From Bog-257 sp963805985 (GTDB lineage Bacteria > Acidobacteriota > Terriglobia > Terriglobales > Acidobacteriaceae), in the NCBI GenBank assembly GCA_963805985.1, contig CAWDWG010000013.1:1-64000 (forward strand): a stretch of 64,000 bases of DNA, given 5' to 3'. A program made the translations under genes and the position numbers. Shown here piece by piece: positions 50,926 through 58,907 of the stretch; the stretch's first letter is position 1; every line of letters starts with the position of its first letter. The notes under the pieces are model-generated. The model saw only the letters and a program-made list of their open reading frames with translations. It did no database searches and was not told the DNA's origin.

Positions 50926-51573
50926 CTACTTCTTCGCCGCCGGCGCATTACTGATCTTGATCTTGGTGATCTTCACCGGATCGTACGGCTTATCATTCCG
51001 CGGATCTCTCGCCATCCGCGCGATCTTCTTCACCACGTCGAGGTCCTGGCACTGCCCGAAAATGCTGTAGTGCCCGTTCAGCGACTCATACGGAACTTCG
51101 GTGATGAAGAACTGCGAGCCATTCGTATTCGGTCCGCTGTTGGCATACGCCAGCCGGCCCGGCACGTTGAACGTCAGACTCGAGCTGACCTCGTCTTTGA
51201 TCTGGTAGCCGGGATCGCCAGTTCCCGTCCCGATGGGATCGCCGCCCTGGATCATGAAGTTCGGAATCACGCGATGAAAGATCGTGCCGTCATACAGCGG
51301 CACGCCGTGCATCGTCTTGCCGGTCTTGGGATCCTTCCAGTCCTTCGTGCCGGTCGCTAAGCCAATAAAGTTGGCCACCGACAGTGGGGCTTTGTCAGGA
51401 AACAACGTGCAGGTGATGTTGCCGGCCGTCGTCTCGATCACCGCCGTCGGCTCGCCCGTCTTCTGCGCGCTCTTCTCGGTGGTTGAATGTTGCTGTGAAG
51501 TCGTCTGCGCGGCCGCGAAGCTCGCCAGACAAAGAATTGCGATGAAAATCTTACCGCTGAAAATCTTATCCAT
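50926..51573 (-). CDS. Exported cyclophilin-type peptidyl-prolyl isomerase
   Basis: A 215-residue PPIase with a signal peptide ('GKIFIAILCLASFAAA'). The cyclophilin core has 'AVIETTAGNITCTLFPDKAP', 'GTIFHRVIPNFMIQGGDP' (catalytic Arg in FHRV), 'GRLAYANSGPNTNGSQFFIT' and 'LNGHYSIFGQ'. It helps fold proteins outside the cytoplasm. ATG at 51573 has TGGAGGAATC upstream; the longer frame adds 35 residues with no signal. Confidence 0.92.
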   Translation of the reverse strand: MDKIFSGKIFIAILCLASFAAAQTTSQQHSTTEKSAQKTGEPTAVIETTAGNITCTLFPDKAPLSVANFIGLATGTKDWKDPKTGKTMHGVPLYDGTIFHRVIPNFMIQGGDPIGTGTGDPGYQIKDEVSSSLTFNVPGRLAYANSGPNTNGSQFFITEVPYESLNGHYSIFGQCQDLDVVKKIARMARDPRNDKPYDPVKITKIKISNAPAAKK

Positions 51574-51588
51574 GATTCCTCCAGATAA

Positions 51589-51712
51589 GGGGTTAGGGAT
51601 TAGGGGATTGGGACTAGCGGGCAGCCGCCGACTTCTTCGTCCGTGTCCTGCCCACCGAACGCGCGTGAAGGCTAACACTAAGTCTAGCCCTAGCCCCTAA
51701 TCTCTAGTCCCC
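51589..51712. repeat. Imperfect inverted repeat around GATTAGGGG
   Basis: A 29-bp stretch at 51589-51617 (GGGGTTAGGGATTAGGGGAT...) and the reverse-oriented 51684-51712 share GATTAGGGG and flanking TAGGG units, about 66 bp apart, between the cyclophilin and dipeptidase genes. It looks like a small dispersed repeat. The right arm covers the dipeptidase stop. Confidence 0.4.
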
Positions 51713-52978
51713 AGCCTTCTGCATTTCTCTCGAAACTTTCTCCACTTCTCCAAACACTCTCAGCAGATTCCCGCCAAGAATCTTATCAAGATCGGCCGCC
51801 GAATAACCGCGCTGGGAGAGCGCTTCCGTGATCTTCGGCAGATCGGCCGCCGAATCCAGTCCCTGCGGCGAGCAGTCGATGCCATCGAAATCCGAGCCCA
51901 GCCCCACGTGATCCACGCCCGCAACTTTCACCATGTGGTCGATGTGATCGATCAGATCGCTGAACGGCGGGCGCGGCAGCTTCGGCGCCAGCTTCGCCTT
52001 CGCCTCAGCCAGTTGCTTCACCACCTCCGGCGTCTGCGGCTTGATGAACAGCGCCTGCACCGCCTCGTAATCTGGATCCTTCTGCGCCGCCAGCTGCTTC
52101 GCCGTGTCCAGATACTTCTGCGAAACGAATGCGCAATAATAATTCACCTGTGCAACACCGTTCTTCGCCGCCAGCGCCTTCAGCATGTCGTCGGTCATAT
52201 TCCGCGGCGCGTTGGTCAGCGCGCGCGACGACGAGTGCGACGCGATCACCGGCGCCTTGCTCAGCTCCAGCGCCTGATAGAAGGTCGAGTCGGCCACGTG
52301 TGAGATGTCGACCATCATCCCCATCCGGTTCATCTCCGTCACCACCTCGCGCCCAAACGGAGTGAGCCCGCCGTGATGCTGAATGTTCTGGTCAGTCATG
52401 TCGCCGCTCGAGTCGCCAATGTCGTTGGTGTTCGACCACGTCAGCGTCATGTAGCGCACGCCCAGCCGGTAATAGTCGCGCAGGATGCGAATGTCGCCCT
52501 CGATCGCATGCCCGCCCTCCACGCCCAGCAGCGCCGCCAGCTTGCGCTCGCGATGCGCCACGATGATGTCATGCGTGCCATACGCCATCATCATCTTGTC
52601 GGGATGCCGCCGCGCCTGCTCGTACACCGAGTCAATCATGTCGAGCGCGCGCTTGGCCTCGTTGCCCTTGAATGCCTTCGGCTCAACCCAGATCGAGAAA
52701 AACTCCGCGCCCAGATTTCCGGCTTTAATTTTGTTGAAGTCGAGATATCCCGTCCCGGCATCCTGCGCCAGATCGAAGTTCTCATCGACGAATCGCCCCG
52801 GCGTGTCGGCGTGGGTGTCGATAATGATGGCGGAGTTGTGGACCGCGAGAGCCTGTTCAGGGGTGAGCGGGGCGCCACCCTTGGCCGTCCCCGTTGATTG
52901 CGTGGAAGGCGCATTTTGTGTGAAAGCTATCGCGGCGGAACAGAGGACGAACAGAGCGAATCGATAAGTACGTCTCAT
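51704..52978 (-). CDS. Membrane dipeptidase, peptidase M19 family
   Basis: A 424-residue exported zinc dipeptidase. After the signal 'YRFALFVLCSAAIAFTQ' come 'IIIDTHADTPGRF' (HxD metal ligands), 'AALLGVEGGHAIEGDI' (bridging Glu), 'VRYMTLTWSNTNDIGDS', 'MMVDISHVADSTF' and 'VIASHSSSRALTNAPRNMTD' (His ligands), and 'HVGLGSDFDGID'. These are the M19 signatures, all present. It cleaves dipeptides, perhaps cell-wall or D-amino-acid peptides. ATG at 52978 preferred to a frame 33 residues longer. Confidence 0.92.
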   Translation of the reverse strand: MRRTYRFALFVLCSAAIAFTQNAPSTQSTGTAKGGAPLTPEQALAVHNSAIIIDTHADTPGRFVDENFDLAQDAGTGYLDFNKIKAGNLGAEFFSIWVEPKAFKGNEAKRALDMIDSVYEQARRHPDKMMMAYGTHDIIVAHRERKLAALLGVEGGHAIEGDIRILRDYYRLGVRYMTLTWSNTNDIGDSSGDMTDQNIQHHGGLTPFGREVVTEMNRMGMMVDISHVADSTFYQALELSKAPVIASHSSSRALTNAPRNMTDDMLKALAAKNGVAQVNYYCAFVSQKYLDTAKQLAAQKDPDYEAVQALFIKPQTPEVVKQLAEAKAKLAPKLPRPPFSDLIDHIDHMVKVAGVDHVGLGSDFDGIDCSPQGLDSAADLPKITEALSQRGYSAADLDKILGGNLLRVFGEVEKVSREMQKAGD

Positions 52979-53143
52979 CAGGCGGATCGCCAGCTCCAGC
53001 AGAAAATTGTTTGCGTTTGGATTGTAAATGAAGCGGGCATCGCTCACGACTGCCAAACAGCGGCGTCGAACGCCCATAACGACCGTATCGCGGTGTCCAG
53101 ACGAAACAGCTAAACTTAATCGAGCGATTTTCTGGAGGTTCTT

Positions 53144-53641
53144 GTGGCAACTGCCGACGTATACAAAGCTCGCATCCTGTCCTTCGTGGAAGGCAAAGAT
53201 CCGCTCGAAGTCCAGCGCCAGACGCCGGCCGCATTAATGCAATTGATCACTGGCATCCCGGAAAGCCAGCTTTACCAGCGCCCCGAGCCGGCGAAATGGT
53301 CGGTAGCCGAAGTCCTCGCCCATTTTGCCGACGCCGAGATCGTCAACTCCTGGCGCTATCGCCAGATGGTCGAGCACAACGGTTGCTCGATCTCGCCCTA
53401 CGACCAGGAACTCTGGAACAGTCTGGGAGATTATGCATCGCGCCCGCCGTCCGATTCGCTAACCATGTTTCGTTTGCTGCGCGAGAACAATGTCCAGCTA
53501 TTCGACCGGCTCGCTTCTGAACAATGGGAGCAGTACGGAATGCACGCGGAGCGCGGCCGCCTGACCGTCCGCGAGCTGATGCAACTCATCGCCGGCCACG
53601 ACCTCAACCACCTCGATCAGATCCGCAAGATCCTGACGTAG
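53144..53641 (+). CDS. DinB-family protein, cytoplasmic
   Basis: A 165-residue DinB-like four-helix protein: 'PAALMQLITGIPESQLYQRP', 'WSVAEVLAHFADAEIVNSWR' with His and Asp/Glu, and 'QLIAGHDLNHLDQIRKILT' with two His, the usual three-His metal site. It has no signal peptide, unlike the DinB-like protein at 48977. GTG start after TGGAGGTTCTT. A strong terminator follows. Confidence 0.85.
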   Translation: MATADVYKARILSFVEGKDPLEVQRQTPAALMQLITGIPESQLYQRPEPAKWSVAEVLAHFADAEIVNSWRYRQMVEHNGCSISPYDQELWNSLGDYASRPPSDSLTMFRLLRENNVQLFDRLASEQWEQYGMHAERGRLTVRELMQLIAGHDLNHLDQIRKILT

Positions 53642-53671
53642 AGTCAAGCCGTGCCATCCAAAAGCAAATAA

Positions 53672-53697
53672 AAAGCCCGGACGAAAATCCGGGCTTT
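53672..53697. terminator. Rho-independent terminator
   Basis: AAAGCCCGGA (53672-53681) pairs perfectly with TCCGGGCTTT (53688-53697) around CGAAAA, with A and T runs outside: a bidirectional terminator between the DinB-like gene and sdhB. Confidence 0.85.
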
Positions 53698-53751
53698 CAT
53701 CATCTGAGTTTTCGTTAGCTGACAGCTGATAGCCGACGGCGCACGGCTACG

Positions 53752-54507
53752 TTACGACCGGAAGAAGTCCTTCACCGCCTGCCACATCACCTGCCCGCCG
53801 ACATCGGCGATCGACTTGGTCAGCGGAATTTCCTTCGGGCAGACTTCGACGCAGTTCTGCGCGTAGCCGCACTCCTGGATGCCGCCGTCGCCCATCAGCG
53901 CCTGCAGGCGCTCGATCTTCAATCCCTTGCCGGTGGGATGTTCATTGAACAGCCGCACCTGCGAGATAGTCGCGGCACCTACGAATCCGGTCTTCTCATT
54001 GAACTGCGGACACGCCTCCATGCAGCAGCAGCACGAAATGCAGCGCGATAGCGGATAGAGTTGCTCCTGTTCCAGAGACATCTGTCGCGGGCCCGCGCCG
54101 AGATCGTACGTGCCATCCAACGGCACCCACGCTTTCACCTTCTTCAGGTTCTCGAACAGCACGCTGCGATCGACCGCCAGATCGCGCACCACCGGGAACT
54201 TCGTGAACGGCTCCAGCGTGATCGGCTGCTTCAGCTGATGGATCAGCGTCGAGCACGCCATCTTCGCCTGCCCGTTGATGATCATGGCGCACGAGCCGCA
54301 CACCTCTTCCAGGCAGTTCGAGTCGTACGTGACCGGCGTCGTCGGCTTACCTTGCTTGGTCACCGGATTGGCGGCGATATCCATCAACGCCGAGGTGACG
54401 TTCATCCCCTGGCGAAACTGCAGCTCGAACTCCTCCCAGTACGGTTTCGACTCGGGAGTGTCCTGCCGCTTGATCTTTATGAGTACGGTTTTAGAATTAG
54501 TAGCCAT
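53752..54507 (-). CDS. sdhB: Succinate dehydrogenase/fumarate reductase iron-sulphur subunit
   Basis: A 251-residue electron-transfer subunit. 'SNCLEEVCGSCAMIINGQAK' and the following Cys bind 2Fe-2S, 'SRCISCCCCMEACPQ' provides a 4Fe-4S site, and 'CGYAQNCVEVCPKEIP' a 3Fe-4S site. It passes electrons from SdhA to the membrane subunit. The ATG at 54507 gives 'MATNSKTVLIKIKRQD'; the longer frame begins inside the intergenic palindromic repeat. Last gene of sdhCAB. Confidence 0.93.
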   Translation of the reverse strand: MATNSKTVLIKIKRQDTPESKPYWEEFELQFRQGMNVTSALMDIAANPVTKQGKPTTPVTYDSNCLEEVCGSCAMIINGQAKMACSTLIHQLKQPITLEPFTKFPVVRDLAVDRSVLFENLKKVKAWVPLDGTYDLGAGPRQMSLEQEQLYPLSRCISCCCCMEACPQFNEKTGFVGAATISQVRLFNEHPTGKGLKIERLQALMGDGGIQECGYAQNCVEVCPKEIPLTKSIADVGGQVMWQAVKDFFRS

Positions 54508-54584
54508 CGTAGTAGTTGGGTCAACGCCCTCAATCAATCTCGGTTGGCAGTTCGCGTTCATCAAACGCAGCCCGAACACCTTGA

Positions 54585-54703
54585 ATTGTCATCACGAGGA
54601 GGGCTTTAGCCCGAAGAGGGATCTGCTTTCCCCTCGAGCACCGACGCACTGCGGGCTGACAGCAGATCCCTCCTCGGCCTGAAGGCGTCGTCGTGATGAC
54701 AAT
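54585..54703. repeat. Palindromic repeat between sdhA and sdhB
   Basis: The left end reads ATTGTCATCACGAGGAGGGC and the right end is its approximate reverse complement, ending GTGATGACAAT at 54703. GGGATCTGC and GCAGATCCC lie inside on either side of an unmatched centre. It is an imperfect copy of the repeat at 58731-58814, sitting inside the sdh operon. Confidence 0.7.
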
Positions 54704-54758
54704 CTTCCAATTGCCGCGTGTCAGAAAACTCAACTGCCAACCGACAACTGACAACTGC

Positions 54759-56546
54759 TTACGTCGCCGCGTCGTACCGTCTCGGCCGCGGCTTGATCAG
54801 CGACGTGTCCACCGGCTCAAACTCGAAGCGCGGCTCGTCGGCATCGGCCGCGAAGTACGCCTTCGTCGTCTTCAACCAGTTCGCGTCATCGCGCTCCGGG
54901 AAATCCGGCTTATAGTGCGCGCCCCGCGACTCGTCGCGCATCGCCGCACCCTGAGCAATCACGCGCGCCAGTTGCAGCATGTTGTAGAGCTGCCGCGCGA
55001 AGACGAACGAAGTGTTCGCCCACATCGACTTATCGCTCAGGTTTACGTGGCGATAGCGCTCCAGCATCTCGACTAGCTTGGCGTCCGTCTCCTGCAAATT
55101 CTTGTTGTAGCGGATGACCGTCACGTTCTTGGTCATCAGTTCGCCCAGTTCGCGCCACAGCAGGAACGGATTCTCGGTGCCGTCATTGCTGATCAGCCGC
55201 GCGTTGATTTCCTCCTGCCGCTTGCGCTCCGAGTCGAAGACATGCCCTGCAGGGTGCTTGCCACTCTTGATCACATTGTGCGCGTACTGCACCGCGTTCG
55301 GCCCGGCAACAAATCCACCATAGATGCACGACATCAGCGAGTTCGCGCCCAGGCGGTTGGCGCCATGGATCGAGTAGTCGCATTCGCCGGCGGCATACAG
55401 CCCTTCGATGTTGGTCTTCTGATCGAAGCCCACCCACAGGCCGCCCATGGTGTAGTGCATGCCGGGGAAGATCTTCATGGGCACATCGCGGGGATCGTCG
55501 CCGACAAATTTCTCGTAGATCTCCAGAATGCCTTCCAGCTTGCGGTCGAGAATCTTGCGGTCGATGTGCGTCAGGTCGAGGTAGACCATCGCCTGGCCAT
55601 CGATGCCGAGATTGTGCTCGTAGACAACTTTATGAATCGCGCGGGTCGCGATGTCACGCGGCACCAGGTTGCCGTACTTGGGATACCACTCTTCCAGGAA
55701 ATACCAACGCTCGCTCTCGGGAATGCTCTTGGGGTCGCGTTTGTCGCCCGCTTGTCTGGGGACCCAGACCCGTCCGCCCTCGCCGCGCGCCGACTCTGAC
55801 ATCAGGCGAAGCTTGTCTTCGCCGGGAATGCAGGTGGGGTGCACCTGGATGAACTCGCCATTGGCGTAGTACGCACCCTGCTGGTATAGCGCCGACTGCG
55901 CCGAGCCGGTGCAGACCACCGAGTTCGTCGACTTGCCGAAGATCGCACCATTGCCGCCGGTCGCCATGATGACGGCCTCCGCCGGGAAGGTGTGCACCTG
56001 CATCGAGCGCAGGTCGAGAGCGCAGATGCCCTGGCAAACCCGCTGCTCGTCGATGACGGCGGAGAGAAACTCCCACGCTTCGTACTTCTTAACCTTGCCT
56101 TCCGATTCGTACCGCCGCACCTGCTCATCCAGCGCGTACAGCAGTTGCTGTCCCGTAGTCGCTCCGGCGAATGCTGTGCGGTTGTAGAGCGTGCCGCCAA
56201 AGCGGCGGAAATCGAGCAATCCTTCCGGGGTGCGATTGAAGGGAACGCCCATGCGGTCGAGCAGATCGATGATGCCCGGCGCCATCTCGCACATCGCCTT
56301 CGCCGGTGGCTGATTCGCCAGAAAGTCGCCGCCATAGATGGTGTCGTCGAAATGGATCCAGGTAGAGTCGCCTTCGCCCTTCAGGTTCTTGGCTGCGTTG
56401 ATGCCGCCCTGCGCGCACACCGAGTGAGACCGCTTGACCGGAACGATGGAGAAGAGGTCGACTTGACCTCCCATCTCGGCAATCTTGATGGTCGCGGCGA
56501 GTCCCGCCAGTCCGCCACCAACTACGATGATCTTAGGATGAGCCAT
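54759..56546 (-). CDS. sdhA: Succinate dehydrogenase/fumarate reductase flavoprotein
   Basis: A 595-residue FAD subunit that oxidises succinate (or reduces fumarate). 'IIVVGGGLAGLAATIKIAEM' binds ADP of FAD, 'KRSHSVCAQGGINAA' contains the FAD-linked His, 'IMATGGNGAIFG' follows, and 'QVHPTCIPGEDKL', 'HYTMGGLWVG' and 'GANRLGANSLMSCIYGG' are active-site and FAD motifs. ATG at 56546. It sits 42 bp after sdhC in the order C-A-B, typical of the class with one large cytochrome b subunit. Confidence 0.94.
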   Translation of the reverse strand: MAHPKIIVVGGGLAGLAATIKIAEMGGQVDLFSIVPVKRSHSVCAQGGINAAKNLKGEGDSTWIHFDDTIYGGDFLANQPPAKAMCEMAPGIIDLLDRMGVPFNRTPEGLLDFRRFGGTLYNRTAFAGATTGQQLLYALDEQVRRYESEGKVKKYEAWEFLSAVIDEQRVCQGICALDLRSMQVHTFPAEAVIMATGGNGAIFGKSTNSVVCTGSAQSALYQQGAYYANGEFIQVHPTCIPGEDKLRLMSESARGEGGRVWVPRQAGDKRDPKSIPESERWYFLEEWYPKYGNLVPRDIATRAIHKVVYEHNLGIDGQAMVYLDLTHIDRKILDRKLEGILEIYEKFVGDDPRDVPMKIFPGMHYTMGGLWVGFDQKTNIEGLYAAGECDYSIHGANRLGANSLMSCIYGGFVAGPNAVQYAHNVIKSGKHPAGHVFDSERKRQEEINARLISNDGTENPFLLWRELGELMTKNVTVIRYNKNLQETDAKLVEMLERYRHVNLSDKSMWANTSFVFARQLYNMLQLARVIAQGAAMRDESRGAHYKPDFPERDDANWLKTTKAYFAADADEPRFEFEPVDTSLIKPRPRRYDAAT

Positions 56547-56588
56547 AAGAGAACCAGCAAGTAGCAATTAGCGATTAGCAATTAGCAT

Positions 56589-57317
56589 TTAGTCGTGCTC
56601 GACATACGGGACCTGATCGGCCGGCGTGGTGACAAAGCCCCGCACGCTGTACATGCCGATGCCGACCAGCATGATCGCCAACAAGAAACACACATAACCA
56701 AATTTGCGCCGCGCCTGCTCGCCGACCGTCAATCCCCACTTGGCCGCGAACAGCCACACGCCATACGAAAAGTGCCACGAGGCCGCCACAATCCCGATGA
56801 CGTAGATTGCCACCACCCAGGGGTTTTGGAAATCGAACCAGACCTTCGAGAAAGCGTTGTTGTATCCGCCGCCCATCAGATGGACGCCCATGAAGCGCAT
56901 GTCGATCACGTGATACAGGATGTAGGCGAAGGCAATGATTCCCGTCCAACGCTGCGCCGTGTACAGCCAGTTGCCGGACCACGGATATTCGCCGACATTC
57001 GCATCGCCGCGATACCAGATGTAAACCCCGTATAGAGCGTGATAGAGCAGCGGCAGAAAGATGAAGACCCACTCCATCACGTGCACAAACGGCAGGCTGG
57101 TGAGGAACTTGACCTGGTCGTTATAGGCCTGCACGCCGTTGGCGGATTCCGAGTTGGAGATGAAGTGCTCGATCAGGAATGCGCCGATGGGCACAACGCC
57201 CGAGAGCGAATGCAGGCGGCGCAAAAGGAAAGAGGAGCCTTCGCCGGCGCGCAGCGGAGCCACTCCCTTTTGAATCCGGGTTGTACCTGTTTCGATAGAA
57301 CTGGCTGATGAAGCCAC
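56589..57317 (-). CDS. sdhC: Succinate dehydrogenase cytochrome b subunit
   Basis: A 242-residue membrane subunit with five helices, of the diheme cytochrome b558 type. His residues in 'RRLHSLSGVVPIGAFLIEH', 'LPLLYHALYGVYIW', 'ILYHVIDMRFMGVH' and 'AASWHFSYGVWLFAAKWG' are spaced as heme ligands. It anchors SdhAB and exchanges electrons with quinone. GTG start after AAGGAG. The region 57318-57639 upstream, shared with divergent murB, holds a perfect TGTGA-N6-TCACA site; I see no other gene there. Confidence 0.9.
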   Translation of the reverse strand: MASSASSIETGTTRIQKGVAPLRAGEGSSFLLRRLHSLSGVVPIGAFLIEHFISNSESANGVQAYNDQVKFLTSLPFVHVMEWVFIFLPLLYHALYGVYIWYRGDANVGEYPWSGNWLYTAQRWTGIIAFAYILYHVIDMRFMGVHLMGGGYNNAFSKVWFDFQNPWVVAIYVIGIVAASWHFSYGVWLFAAKWGLTVGEQARRKFGYVCFLLAIMLVGIGMYSVRGFVTTPADQVPYVEHD

Positions 57318-57489
57318 TTGAACCTACTCCTTATAGATGCAGGAGAGTATGAGCAAACTCTTTATTATCGAATTCGCCGGGAGAGCACGTCAAGAAACCG
57401 GGATCAGATTGCTCTGGCGAATCGCCTGAGGTGGGCCTTCCCCGGCGATATAACGAGGTTCAGCATAGCTGGCGCGCTGGCCATGTGTT

Positions 57490-57505
57490 TGTGATTTTCG
57501 TCACA
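57490..57505. promoter_or_regulatory. CRP/FNR-type binding site
   Basis: TGTGATTTTCGTCACA fits the CRP consensus TGTGA-N6-TCACA exactly, in the 322-bp gap between divergent sdhC and murB. A second, weaker inverted pair TCAC/GTGA follows within 57509-57525. It is about 170 bp from sdhC and 135 bp from murB. Confidence 0.6.
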
Positions 57506-57639
57506 CCATCACATGATAACGTGACGCCCACAGTGGGGGGCTGTGACATGCCCTTGCGCGGGGCGTAACCCCTCTCAGCGCCTCTCCTGTCGCGGACGGG
57601 GCACTTGTTTCGTATTCGAATTACTATGGTTTCATCACG

Positions 57640-58689
57640 ATGCTCATCCGTGAACATATCCTTTTGGCTCCGCTGACGACGCTCGGTATTGGCGGCCCAG
57701 CGCGCTATTTCGCCGAAGCTCTGACCGAAGGGGACGTCCTGGAAGCCGTCGAGTTCGCTCGTTCGCGTGCCCTGCCACTGTTCGTGCTCGGCGGCGGCAG
57801 CAATGTCGTCATCGCGGATGCCGGATTCTCCGGGCTGGTGCTCAAGATCGCAATCAAGAGCGTCTTTCATTTCACTGGCTCACACGGACGGGTGATTTTT
57901 GTCACGGGTGCGGGTTACGACTGGGACGCGCTGGTAAAGGAAACGGTTGAGGCCGGTTGCGCAGGCCTGGAGTGCTTGAGCGGAATTCCCGGCACCACCG
58001 GCGGCGCGCCGATCCAGAACGTCGGCGCTTATGGCCAGGAAGTTTCCGACACACTTCAGGAAGTGCGCGTGATTGATCAGAATTCGATGGAAGTGAAAAC
58101 CTTCTCGAATGCCGACTGCGGCTTCGCCTATCGCTCCAGCATTTTCAATACCAGCCAGCGTGGACAATACATTATTCTGGGCGTCTCGTTTGCGGTTCAT
58201 CAGGGCGGCCAGCCGACGCTCCGTTATGCCGACTTACAGCAACTCTTCGCCGGCCGCTCATCTGAGCCGACCCTCCCCGAGGTCAGAGACGCGGTGCGCG
58301 AGATTCGTCGCCGCAAAGCAATGCTCATCGTGCCCGGCGACGAAGACTCCCACAGTGTGGGGTCGTTCTTCAAGAACCCAATCGTTCCGCAGTCGCGCTT
58401 CGAAGAATTGTCGGCCGATCTGGCCTCGGGCGGAGTCGAGTTGCCGAGTTATCCAGCCGGCGACGGTTTCCGCAAGTTGTCCGCCGCATGGCTCGTCGAG
58501 CACGCCGGATTCGCAAGGGGCTATATCCAAGGGCAAGCGGGCATCTCCCGTAAGCACACCTTGGCAATCATCAATCGCGGTGGCGCAACCGCGTCCGAGA
58601 TCATCGCGCTAAAAGATGAAATCCAAGCTCGCGTATTGGAGAGATTCGGTATCGCACTCGAGCCCGAGCCTGTGTTGATAGGATTCTGA
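57640..58689 (+). CDS. murB: UDP-N-acetylenolpyruvoylglucosamine reductase
   Basis: A 349-residue FAD enzyme of peptidoglycan precursor synthesis, reducing the enolpyruvyl group to make UDP-N-acetylmuramate. 'LTTLGIGGPARYF', 'PLFVLGGGSNVVIAD', 'GLECLSGIPGTTGGAPIQNV' and 'GAYGQEV' form the FAD site; 'DSHSVGSFFKNPIV' carries the proton-donating Ser, and 'LEPEPVLIGF' the C-terminal Glu. This is the longer type-I form, as in E. coli. Intact; it stands alone rather than in a mur cluster. Confidence 0.94.
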   Translation: MLIREHILLAPLTTLGIGGPARYFAEALTEGDVLEAVEFARSRALPLFVLGGGSNVVIADAGFSGLVLKIAIKSVFHFTGSHGRVIFVTGAGYDWDALVKETVEAGCAGLECLSGIPGTTGGAPIQNVGAYGQEVSDTLQEVRVIDQNSMEVKTFSNADCGFAYRSSIFNTSQRGQYIILGVSFAVHQGGQPTLRYADLQQLFAGRSSEPTLPEVRDAVREIRRRKAMLIVPGDEDSHSVGSFFKNPIVPQSRFEELSADLASGGVELPSYPAGDGFRKLSAAWLVEHAGFARGYIQGQAGISRKHTLAIINRGGATASEIIALKDEIQARVLERFGIALEPEPVLIGF

Positions 58690-58730
58690 AAGAGAGTCAC
58701 GCGTGCGCAAGGAAGCGTTGGAACTGGAAG

Positions 58731-58814
58731 ATTGTCATCACGAGCGAAGCGAGGGATCTGCTTTTTCGTGCTTCGGAAGGAAAGCAGATCCCTCGCTTCG
58801 CTCGTGATGACAAT
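58731..58814. repeat. Perfect 34-bp inverted repeat
   Basis: 58731-58764 and 58781-58814 are perfect reverse complements around a 16-base loop. The arm starts ATTGTCATCACGAGCGAAGC and contains GGGATCTGC. It lies between convergent murB and the amidase gene. The same ends bound the repeat at 54585-54703, so this is a dispersed palindrome family. Confidence 0.85.
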
Positions 58815-58907
58815 CTTCTCTCGTGATGAAAGCTTTCTATAGCCCGGGCCGGGAGCCCTATTCTGGCCTTCTTTTGGGCGGGGCGGGTCAAGCCGCCGGA
58901 ATTTTCT

